Below, piece by piece: positions 44,571-56,141 of a stretch of 64,000 nucleotides of DNA. A program made the translations under genes and the position numbers. The stretch covers positions 7,513,501 through 7,577,500 of the forward strand of contig CM045751.1 in the NCBI GenBank assembly GCA_024760905.1. Direction: 5' to 3'. Source of the DNA: Plotosus lineatus. Taxonomy: Eukaryota > Chordata > Actinopteri > Siluriformes > Plotosidae. Positions within the stretch are counted from its first letter, which is position 1; each line of letters starts with the position of its first letter. The notes below the pieces were generated by a model that saw nothing but the letters and a program-made list of their open reading frames with translations, had not been told where the DNA came from and made no database searches.

Positions 44571-46286
44571 CTTGAAAATATTTGCCCAGTTGAGCAATAA
44601 AGTAACAGTACACTTAAAGTCAACAAGAGAATTGTGTTCTAAGACTGCAGCCATGAAAAGAAGATCAGAGCAGACTTATGGATTTGGAAAATAAAAGACA
44701 CTTGGGACTAATAGGGAAGTACTTAAACTGGGCTTGTTGTTGCACCCCCCACACACACACACATTTATGATGAATAGAATGAGATGTGATCATGGGAGCA
44801 TTGAGTTCATGGGAATATTTACGTATCAAACATATTAGAATATTCGAGTGTGTCATTATGACACAGCTGAGAAGCTGGTTGAAGAAGATTGGCTAAAGAA
44901 TTCATCACAGAAGAGGAGACTTTTTCTAAAAAAAAATACCATCTCTGTGACCATGGACACAAATATCTTTCTTTAAAAAAAAAACCCTCCAGGGTCATGG
45001 ATTAAAAAGGCATGCAATTCAAATTGGCCCTGAGCAAAGTTAAATGGTGTCTCACTTTTGGCACATCAGCTTAAAAAATACAAAAATACAACAAAGCAAT
45101 CGTGATAGCATTCAGCAAACAGCAGAATACAAGGCAAAAGCTGGCTACTGGTGTTAAAACTAATTTTTAGTGAATTTTGGGTCATTTACAAAGCACAATT
45201 AGTTTATTTACAGATTGAAAAAAAAAAAACAAAAACAAGGAGTTAGACGAAACATCAGCCGTCTTGGCTATAAATCCTTTGGTTAGTAGTTGTTGTTGGT
45301 GGTGGTGTTTTGAGTTTTTGGGTCATGCTCCTCCAACTGCCTCTTTGCCGTTTGGCTTCAAGATTGTAAACAGGCCACTGCATTGTTGCCATCACCCGTT
45401 GCGTTGGTGGTTAAAGTCGTGGCAAACTCTTGTTAGTACCAGTCCATTATTTAATTTTGTGGCATTTGGGTTTATTTGTGGGTTTTATATTGTTTTCTTT
45501 AGTGTTCATTAATCATTTTCTTGGTGATTATCCTCATTGGACAAAGCTCAAACAGGACTCACTCATGATTTTCTGAGTGAAAGTAGCACAGGCGCTTTAG
45601 AATGCTTACGAACCTGGAACAGGTCAGAGAGCGTGTTAGGGTTATGAAACCACACCTGCAGGTTTTCACATACCTGAAGATATGTTAAAAAAAACTTTCT
45701 ACTGGAAATCTCAGAGCTACTGTAACTGTCAGGTATCTGTGCATGCACTATGCTAATGGCTAGCATGCATGCACTATGGTAGTACATGCTACATCATTAG
45801 TGGTGATTTCTAATGTTATACGACAGGCCAGGTTATGTAAAATGCTACATACCTCTGTATGGCTGGCCGTTATATGGGATTCCCACACACTGAGAAGAAT
45901 CACAGTAGCCTGAGGGGCCTGGTGGTCCTCGAGCTCCTGGAATACCGTTACGACCAGGTGGACCACGAGAGCCTGGAGAACCAGAGGGACCTGGAGGTCC
46001 TTGTCTAGATTCACCTGGCGAACCTATTTCAGAATGAAGCAATTTTTATTTTAGAAAAGCGTTAAACAAGCATGGCAGATCATCAGGTCACAGCGGGACC
46101 ACCACTCATACAAACATTCAATCAACATAACAGTTTAAATTCGTATTCGAATGAACTAGAAACCGACATCCCACACGGAAAAAAAATCAGTTCACATTGT
46201 ACATCTCCTCAATCAAATAATTATTCAATCATTGCACAGAACTGTTATTACCTTTTCCTGCTACGAGGAAGGGGGTACACCTTTCT

Positions 46287-46339
<53 letters not shown>

Positions 46340-49300
46340 GTGAGACACATTTTACGTCTCATATGTCATGGCAATGCTGTACAATATACAAAATTGATAG
46401 AAAGGTGGACTTTACAACCTTTGCTCAAACCCCCATGTGCGAGCTCGTTCCTCTAGCTGTGAGCATCTAGCTTTTAGCCTGCGATTAGCGGTTTTTGTTT
46501 TTTTCATTGCCGTAATAATCATCTCCGCTTTTCTCCGGTTCCTCAAGTTTATCGTTCACTCCAAACTTACTTTCTGCTGAATATTTCACTGCTTGTAATC
46601 TGCAGAATAGGATTTTCTTTTTGGGGACATTTCTTCAGTGGTGGATGAACAGGTACTGGTACCTAAGCCTAGAGTTCCCTCTTGTGGTTGTGAGTGTAAA
46701 CATAACAAACGTGTGAAATTATGTTTTATTATTATGACAAACAGAATTGTATGTGATAATTTCACATATAAGTCGCGCTGGAGTATAAGTCGCACCTTTA
46801 GCGAAAGTATGAAGAAAGAAAAAAAAAGTGTGACATAGTCTGGAAAATGCGGTAATATACACTTAGTAGGAAGAGAGAGACCAATCAGGATGGTCTTTTT
46901 TTTCTGTTACTACTTTTTCATTACATTAGTCAGTCACACGCTTTCAGACTCCAAGGATGCTATATAAGCTGTGGGATCTATGGTTTTTCTCACACATGCT
47001 CCAAAACAAAGTCTCCAGTATATTTTATATAATTTTTAGATGTTAGAGATTCCAGGTGGGATGTCCGTAGTACTTAGTACGAAAGTGACAAATATGTCTT
47101 CTCTTATATTATCTCTATTGACTGTGTAAGACAATAAAAGAATAAATAGTTCTGCTCAGCGAAAGGATAGTGAGAACCTTTCTTGTTTTGAAAGGACTAG
47201 TTAAAACAAGTTAAGTCTCATTCACTCTCATTCAAATACTAACATAAAATAAACCACAGTGAAGTGAGAAAGACCGGTGGCAAATGTACCGACAGCAATT
47301 GGAAGGCATTTGTGGATTTTTTGTGCAGTTATACATGAAAAGTCATACCAGGTGGTCCAGGTGGGCCTCGCTGTCCTCTCTGTCCAATCCCGGGACTTCC
47401 TCTGTCACCCTTCTCTCCGGCTGGACCTGAATCAAAAAAGCGTGTATATACAGCATTATGGAAACAGAGAAACCCCCGAAGCATTCAATGCATGTAGATT
47501 ATTAAATGCATCAATTCAGAACCTCCAGAAACACATAAAGTCTAATAGAAAATGCAGGATAGAGAAATATTAATGTCTTTCCGGCCAATGCGTATGTTGT
47601 TGTTTTTTCTGTAGCAATACTTTTGATCCAAATAAATTACAGCAGCCATTTGAGTCGCAGTGTGACTTGATGGATATTTGCCATTTTGAACAGCATCTAA
47701 ACACACAGGCATTGGCGTTAAATACTTCCGAGTATGATTTATTTCATATTTTATATTAACGCAGCTAACGTATAGCATTTTATTTATCATGCTGTATGGG
47801 TAATATTGCTGAATAATCATTATACATGTTCTGCAATACCACATATATCATTTACAGATTGGAATGATTGTTTCTGTCAAAGTATTGTTTAACATCAAGG
47901 ATTTATTCAACTGCATCCAACAGCCAAAAAGCAATCAAACTTATTCAAGCCATTAAAATGCACCAGAAGTTTGATTTGATTTTTTTCAAACACAAAAATA
48001 GCAATTATTACCAACATTTAATTTTATTTAGCAAATTTAATTACTTGAATCACTCAGTGAGTGCAAACCTCTGCCGAGACAGTTCATTTCCCTCTTTATT
48101 TTAATTTGTGAAGAAAGAAAATTCCAATTTGCCACTGTTGGGCCCTTGAGCAAGGCCCTAAAAAAGCTTAACTTGTCAGTTGTATGTAAGTAAAAGATAC
48201 ATGTACGCCACTCTGTGTAAGGGCATCTGCCAGTGATGTAAATTCTTTTCTCGATTATGACCACGTTGACCTTCCTTTATTCTTCATGATACTGTACATG
48301 CCCTGATACAGCAATGGTAAAGAACCCTTTGAAAAAAAATCTGATGGATCATTACTGGGGCCATACTCAACTCCTTCAAAGCTGAAAAAACATAGCCTCT
48401 GTGGCAGAGATAATAACTTCTTTGATTCGGTCATGGGCAGTTCCCATCTAATAGCAGATTCTCATAAACATGGACCAACTTTACACTTTCAAGTGGATAA
48501 TCTCATTCTGGCTGACAGGGCAGAGGAAAAATCTGTTTTTCCCATCCCTGAAGTAGAGAGAATTGAGCGATTGAATTTGAAGTGTTGTGTCTTTCTGAAA
48601 ATAGGTTTAAGTCTTTTACTACTGGCACTGGGGTAGACTGACTATTCCGAGTGAACAGTGTGCAAAAACCTCCAAGTCCAAAAAAAAAAAAAACCCCACT
48701 TTTGTTTTAAATCAAGTTTTATTTGTTTTGCTTTTGATAAATAAAAGATTTAAAAATGAATATTCTACCATATCTTTTAACATTTTTCAAACCTCGAAGT
48801 CCAGATTTTTTTGCAAAACGTGACAAGTCCAAACTTTTGCAAATAAAGAAATACATCAAAATTGGTATTCTGTGGTTGGTGGCATTTTTTGGTGGAATTA
48901 CTACTGATCTGTTGAGCACCCCTCGTAATTTGAATGTATAAAGCAAAAACGTTCTCATGCATTAACAACCACCACCATTTTACATTACGCTGACCGAGAA
49001 TGGGACGCTCTGATTGGCTCAATTGGAGATAGCAAGGTTTGTGCTATAAGAGGTGAGGCACGTGGAGGCTTTTGCAAAAAAAAAAAAAAACAGAAATTTC
49101 AGATGCTTATTTTATAAAACTTAGTGAGGTTTGGAAACTTGTTAGAGAAAGCAGTTAGAAAATGTAAAATTTAATTGAGATAGCATTTAAAGGCTTTTGC
49201 ATCTGAATTCTTCATATATATATATATATATAGATATGTGTGTGTGTCCACATACAGACGCTCCCCGACGGCCGAACGTAAATTGAAAGTGAATGCAAGT

Positions 49301-50124
49301 TGTTACAGTGACGTATGACGCTCATACTGCACTATACATCCATAAATACCATTGCCCTATCTCATAAAACACCCCTAAATCAATTATTATAGACATAACA
49401 TTGTAAAATAATATAAAATATATCAAATATCAACATTAATTTCAAAATAATTAAAAATAGATACATTTTAATCAAATGTAACCTTTAACATTCTCTATGA
49501 TGCAATCTTTCTGCTTGTAAATGGTTCCGATGGTCACTTTACATGAAGCTTAAAACAGCCAATCAATGCTTGCAATATGTGAGGTGCTCAACACCAAAAG
49601 TAGTTTACTTATTTGTGCTTAAGACAAAGCGCGGGTTATATGGACTTCCGGTCTTTCAAGTGAGCAAGGGTGCCGTTGAATACTGGTTTAGTACTCAGCC
49701 TGCACTGATGTGAATCACCAACAGAGCAGATAGTTTTCTTTCTTTTCTGGATTCGGATTTTCATTCATTTTACAATTCTCTTTGCTGAACTGAGTATGCA
49801 TGGTAGATTGCGCCGATCTGAGCAGATAGTTAATTCATCTGTGTATGAGACTTGTACCCATGCTAGTAGGCTTACGCTTCTGACCAACCATATTTGCTTA
49901 GGGTTACAAAAGTTCGCAAAAACAGTGTAAACACAGAGACAACGTCTTAAAACAAGGTTAACACGCTATATAACTGAACTGGGAAGAAGGAGGGGCACAT
50001 TCAGTCTGTCGTTTGTAAGCAATGGACGCAGCGTACTACGTAGGTACTGAAAATGACTTTGGGGGGGGGGGGGGTAAAACAAATGAACGTTAAGTCGGGG
50101 AGCATGTGTGTGTGTGTATGTATG

Positions 50125-50164
<40 letters not shown>

Positions 50165-53003
50165 CACACACACACACATCGACCCCCCTGACTGATTTAT
50201 ACATACATGTGTACATATAATATCAATAAATACATATTCATACTTCATGGAAATCATCGGTCGCAGGGGGGTCTCAGTCCCCATTAACCGCAGAAAGTGA
50301 GGATCCCTGTATATCATCATACTAAAACAAGTGAGAGTTATATATGCAAGATATTTTACAGTTTGACAGACTAATTGCTATGCAGCCACTTGCTAAATGA
50401 ATTAATAATCTGACACAAAAAATATTGATATAAAAATCATGACTTTCTTCAATGCCATGATCACTAACAATAAATATTCCTACTTTGCATTATGTAAGAG
50501 ATAATGCACCAGTCATTATTGCAAAATAAACCTTGACAGGGCGATCAAGACCCCAAGATAAGGCGGAGGGTCTTGAATCAATATGAAGGGTTCAGTTTAT
50601 GATACTGATCAGCTCACTCGACATTGGACTGTGTATTAAAAAGAAATTCCAACAAAATATTCATTTAAAAGTAATTTCTTTTGAGTGAAAGAAATAGAAA
50701 ACCCCTGATAATATCAGGTTGTATATTCAAATTACTTTTGCAATCGGAGGAAGTCCTGCTTTGGTCACATTGTATCTTTTAATGGATGCATGTCAGTGAT
50801 TCTATTTTGGAAAACACTGCAGTGGAAACCTGGCTATTGTTGGGGTCACTTTTGATAATTTTTTCCTAGTACAGCACAACTCAGGTGGTTTACTCCCTTC
50901 TTCAAACCACTAAAACATCTTTGCTGAAAGTCCCTCAAAGGAAAACTGTCACTGTTCTCCAAAATGCATCCAATTATAGTAAGACTGAGACAGGTTTATT
51001 TGTGATACCTAATAATTCAGAGCTGGAAAAATTACTCCTGTGGTTGTATCAGGAATGAAGCTCACCTCTTTCTCCCTGCTGTCCGGGAAGTCCTGACCTT
51101 CCTGGGAAACCATTTTGTCCAATTCGGCCAGGCTCTCCACGTGGCCCTTGAATCCCAGGTGGGCCAGGAGGGCCTGCAGGTCCAGGACTGTAACTGCGCA
51201 TGTCGCTGGGGATCTGGTTCAGCACTTCGCTGAATCGGCTCATCTGACCTTGAAGAGGAACACTTGCGTATTAGCGATTTCGAAAATTAAATACGAGCAT
51301 GAAAGTTAGTGTGTTGCTGTCACGGCTACCTAAAAAAAAAAAAAAATAGTAGTACGCTCTCAAACTAATACTTACTGTTGACTAATTGTTCACAGACTTG
51401 TCTGGCAATGGAACGCATCATGCCCTGAGAAGCAAGGTCACCCTAAAAGACATAACAGTAGAATTCCTCATTGCATTTTCACTCCCTCCAAAAAAGAAAG
51501 GGAAAAAAACAACCTGAATCCAAACTGTGAATAAAAATCTAATCAAAGCCATCACTCACTCGTTCACCCTTGTCTCCCTTCATTCCACTGGGTCCCTGCG
51601 AAAATGAAAAACATATTTTATTTTACATGAGCCACCACATCTGAACACCCGAGTTCCACTTGCCCTTAAATCTCCACTACCACAATGTTCGTGGCTTTAA
51701 ACAAACATTCATTAGTTTATCACTAACTGGAAAAAAATCTCTCTGACTGTTATTGACATGTCGCCGGGCGGCTTTTGATGAACGCCTGAAGGTTGATGTT
51801 GGTCTTTGGGTAAAAGAGGTATGTCAACACGTCATCTTCGTATTTTACATAGTCACCTGACAGCATAATATTAAGTTCTTCTGGAATGCAACAGATTTTA
51901 TCATTGCTTGTTTCATTAGGTATTATAACATAATCTCTCTCTCTCTCCAGAAACTCTGTGTGTAGGAGTAAGGTCTAGTGAGTATTTACTTACAGGAACA
52001 CCGTTATCACCAGACTTGCCAGGTTTTCCTGTCGGACCTGGCATTCCAGGAGAACCAGGTGCTCCCTGCACAAAAATATCCACATCAAAATCAAAAATAC
52101 ATTTTAAACACACACAAACATAACTATTTCAGGATCTCTCTGTAAATCTTGAATGCATTAAAAAGCAGAATGCCAAAAAAACCTGCTTTTCTCACTTGAT
52201 TTCATGAAAAATCCTTATATTTTAAACAAACCATTGGTCCCTGTGGGCCTCTGGGTCCGGCTGGTCCTTCCTTCCCTTGAGGTCCCTGTATTAAAGTATG
52301 CAGAGACACAGAAATCAGATCCAGATTTCCACTGTACAGTATTAAAAAGATGTACTTTTTTTGAGAGTAATGCACAGCAAGCCTCAGATGGGCGGTAGAA
52401 CTCACCCTCACACCGGTGATTCCCATAGGACCGACAGGACCAGGTGGTCCAGGTGGCCCCTGTGACAGACAGACAAACACACGTTTATACATTTGGCACA
52501 CTCGTACCAGTGAGAATACCTCCGTCTACCTCTGAGTGAGCAACTGGAGCCAGTTGCACAACACATTTAATAATAATAATAATATTATTATTATTTCTGA
52601 TTTGCCTTAAAAGGCTTCAGCACTTCACTCGTTTTCCCACATTTCTTCCCTCCTCATCAAACCCAGCTTGCCTTTGATGCCTTGGCTAAGATTTGTAGGA
52701 AAGGTAGTGCATGCCAGATCCGTTTTACTGGCCATTACAAACCTGGCTGCAAGTTATTAAACGCATGTTGCTATAGCATCTGCATCCAGCACGTTCACCC
52801 ACAGAGTAACAATCACCATGAATTAACACTTATTTTATAGTGCGAACAATATAGTACAGAATTTCATTAAATCCCCACGTGGATAATATTATATTCTTCA
52901 TTTCCTTTAAACTTATTCTCCCTTATTATTTTTCAATCTCTTCTCATCATTCATTTTAATATTTCATAGGAACAAAAACTTTAAGATGAAGGGTTGCCCC
53001 CCC

Positions 53004-53044
<41 letters not shown>

Positions 53045-55753
53045 CAAACAGAGCGGCAGGGTGATGTAGTGATCAACGTCTCAACCTTCCAGAAAGAAAA
53101 TAATGGGTTGAAGGCTCGGACTTGGTCAGGGTTTCCCCCGGTACCCTCGGTTTCCTCCCGCAGTTCAAAGACATGTATATTAGGTTACTTTGGCTGATCC
53201 AAGTTGCCCCTATTGTGTGTCTGTGTGTTGGGGGGTGGATGTGTTGGCCTTCGGTGGTCTGGTTGTTTGCTCAGAGTTGGATGAGATAGGCTTCAGCGCC
53301 CCCATGACCACTATAGAATTAAGCAGTTTGATAAAGTAGTATGAATCGACTGAAAATTGAAACCATTTTTTTAACGAATTGAAATTAAAGGCGGTTGTCA
53401 CGGTTGTTTGAAACAGCATAAATCAGACATAATTACAGACATAATTGTTCATATATGGAAATTTGGTTTATGAAGAATACTAGACATGAGTTGGGTTCAT
53501 ATATTAAGCTTAGGGCGGCACAGTGGTGTAGCGGTTAGCACATCCGCCTCACAGCAAGAAGGTCCTAGGTTTGATTCCCGGCTCGGGCATTTCTGCGTGG
53601 AGTTTGGATGTTCTCCCCGTGCTTGTGTGGGTCTCCTCCGGGTACTCCGATTTCCTCGCACAGTTCAAAAATATGCACAGTAGGCTACTTGGCTGTTTCA
53701 GATTGCCCCTAGGTGTGAATGAGTGTCGCCCCTGTGATAGATTGGCGAGCTGTCCAGGGTGTACCCCGCCCTCGCTCAGAGTCGGCTGAGACAGTCACCA
53801 GCCTCCCCGTGACCCTAATCAGGATGAAGCGGTTCAGAAAATGAATGCCATCTTGATCTTTGAAAACTGTTCAGCACAAGATTTTAAAAGGTCCATGTTG
53901 TGATCCATTTCCATCCACGTCAATTTTGTCTGAACATCTCTCGATTCTTTTTGATCCGCAAGCTGCTATGTATTAGATATTGATGACTATTTTGGACATT
54001 CATGGCATATTTAGATACTTTTTGGAAACTAAAATTGGATAAAAATTGTGACAACTGCTTTTGGTCATATATTTTTAGGAGTCTATATTTATTATTATAA
54101 TATGTAAATTTACACCTAAGGGCAATGGTGGCCTGGTGGTAAAGGTGCTGAATCACTGATCCTAAGGTTAGGGGTTCAAACCCCACTCTCAACGGGTTGT
54201 CACTGTCTCCTCCCCCAACCCCACCCCCATATAGCCGTCAGCGTGTTTCCGCCCTGCAATGGCCTGGCGAGCTGTCCAGGGTGTACGGTGCCCTTGCTCG
54301 GAGTCGGCTGGGATGGGCGGCAGCCACCCCACGACCCTAATTAGGATTAAGCGGTTACAGAAATGAATGAATTTACAGCTTGATGTTTTAGTCATTTTAC
54401 CCTAGAATGAATATTAAAAAAAAAAAAAAAAAGGTAAATATTTTGCTAATTGTCGTTATCTTCTCACTTACACATTTTCCAAATCATTTAATCCTATTAG
54501 GATGAAAGGCAGGGATACACCCTGAACAGCTCGCCAGATCATCGCAGGAGTATTATAATTAAGTATAAGTTCATGTTTCTATCGTTGTACTGCTAATCAC
54601 TGGCATTCAAATATAACTTGCTTCGTAATCACAGTCTGATGTTGTTGTACAACATTTTGCTTGTGAAGTAGCACTCAGTCATCATACCAGTATTGGATAA
54701 GCATATTCGGAGTGATTTCTAATCCACCAAAGAATGGATCCCCTTTACCTGTGCAACCCTGCTGTATCTGTTCCTCAGTTGTGCTCACAGACTAAATCTT
54801 GCCACATGATCGATGTTTCTGAGTAACTGCTGCCTCCCTGCTACCTGATAAGTTCTATGTTTTGGAGTCCATCCAGATTAGGAGCAAGAGCTGCACAGGA
54901 CAGTGACCTTTTCATTTTCCCTTTGAAAACGATTAATCTTAACCAAAATGAAGATTTACCTTCAGTCCAGGTAAGCCAGCATCACCGGGATCTCCTTTCG
55001 GTCCTGGACGCCCCTATGGAAAACAAGAGGCATAAGATAAGGTGAAATTTATTCTATAAAGTTTCTATTAAATTAATCAGATAATTGGACATGTGTACTG
55101 TCATTCAGTTGAAAATCAAACACATAAATTAAATGGACAGAACAGGATTTCGAGGATATGGTTGTGGCTGACAGGAGGGACGAAAAGAACTGGAGTTAGA
55201 TTTATGTCAATGCATTAAGAATGAAGTGTTTTAAAGGGTGTCAAGTATCCAACATGAGGCCGGCAGACTTTGAGGAATGCACGATGCCGAACCGCAGTAT
55301 CTGTGCTAATTCCACTTATAGGAAAATAAATTGTCGGAGTAATCCTTCGGTTCAGGGGGTCTTAGAGATTTATAGTTCATTGCTGAGAACGTGTTGTGTG
55401 CACAATGGGTGGAAGAGGAGTTTAAAGAGAAAAAAAAAGATGTCAAGGGATGACGTACAGCTTCTCCTGGAATAGAGTGCCCACTGGGCCCCTGCGGTCC
55501 TGGAAGACCCATTGGACCTGGTGGACCCAATTCACCTCGCGGTCCAACTGGACCCTATAGTAACAAACACATGAGAAGAGTTTTAACCATTAACTGGGTG
55601 ACACTGGATCAATTCAGGAAAAAAGCAGCATGGTTGAACAATTTGTTTCCATCAGAAAAAAAAAGTGGATTGACAACAAGTCCTGAAAATGATACTTACA
55701 ACAGGGCCGTTTTCTCCTTTTTCACCTCGAGGACCTTTGCTACCAGGCGCTCC

Positions 55754-55789
<36 letters not shown>

Positions 55790-56105
55790 TTCACTCTCTG
55801 GATCTGCCCAATTTTCAATCTAAACATTACACTTGACCTGCCAGTGACCATCAACATGGTTATTAAAGGAGCACATTCACTGACCAGGCATATTAAATAA
55901 ACATGAAATACACTGTTATCTCCTGGAAATAAAAATGGAATCGGTCGCAGTCTCTTTATGAAACTACAGACGCTCCCTGACTTGCGTTCATCCGTGTTAC
56001 ACCCAAAAAAAAAAAGACAAATTTTGTATGCTGACGTAATGACGCTGTGTCCATTGTTTACAAACGACAGACTGAACTTACCCCTCCTTCTTCCCAGTTC
56101 AGTTT

Positions 56106-56141
<36 letters not shown>

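Larger units (their letters stand above)
52470..54950. other. col12a1 intron with repeats
   Basis: It holds an (AAT)/(ATT) inverted simple repeat at 52569..52596, a (CA)n at 53006..53042 and the SINEs listed separately. No exon is missing here when compared with the human COL2 exon series. Confidence 0.6.
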
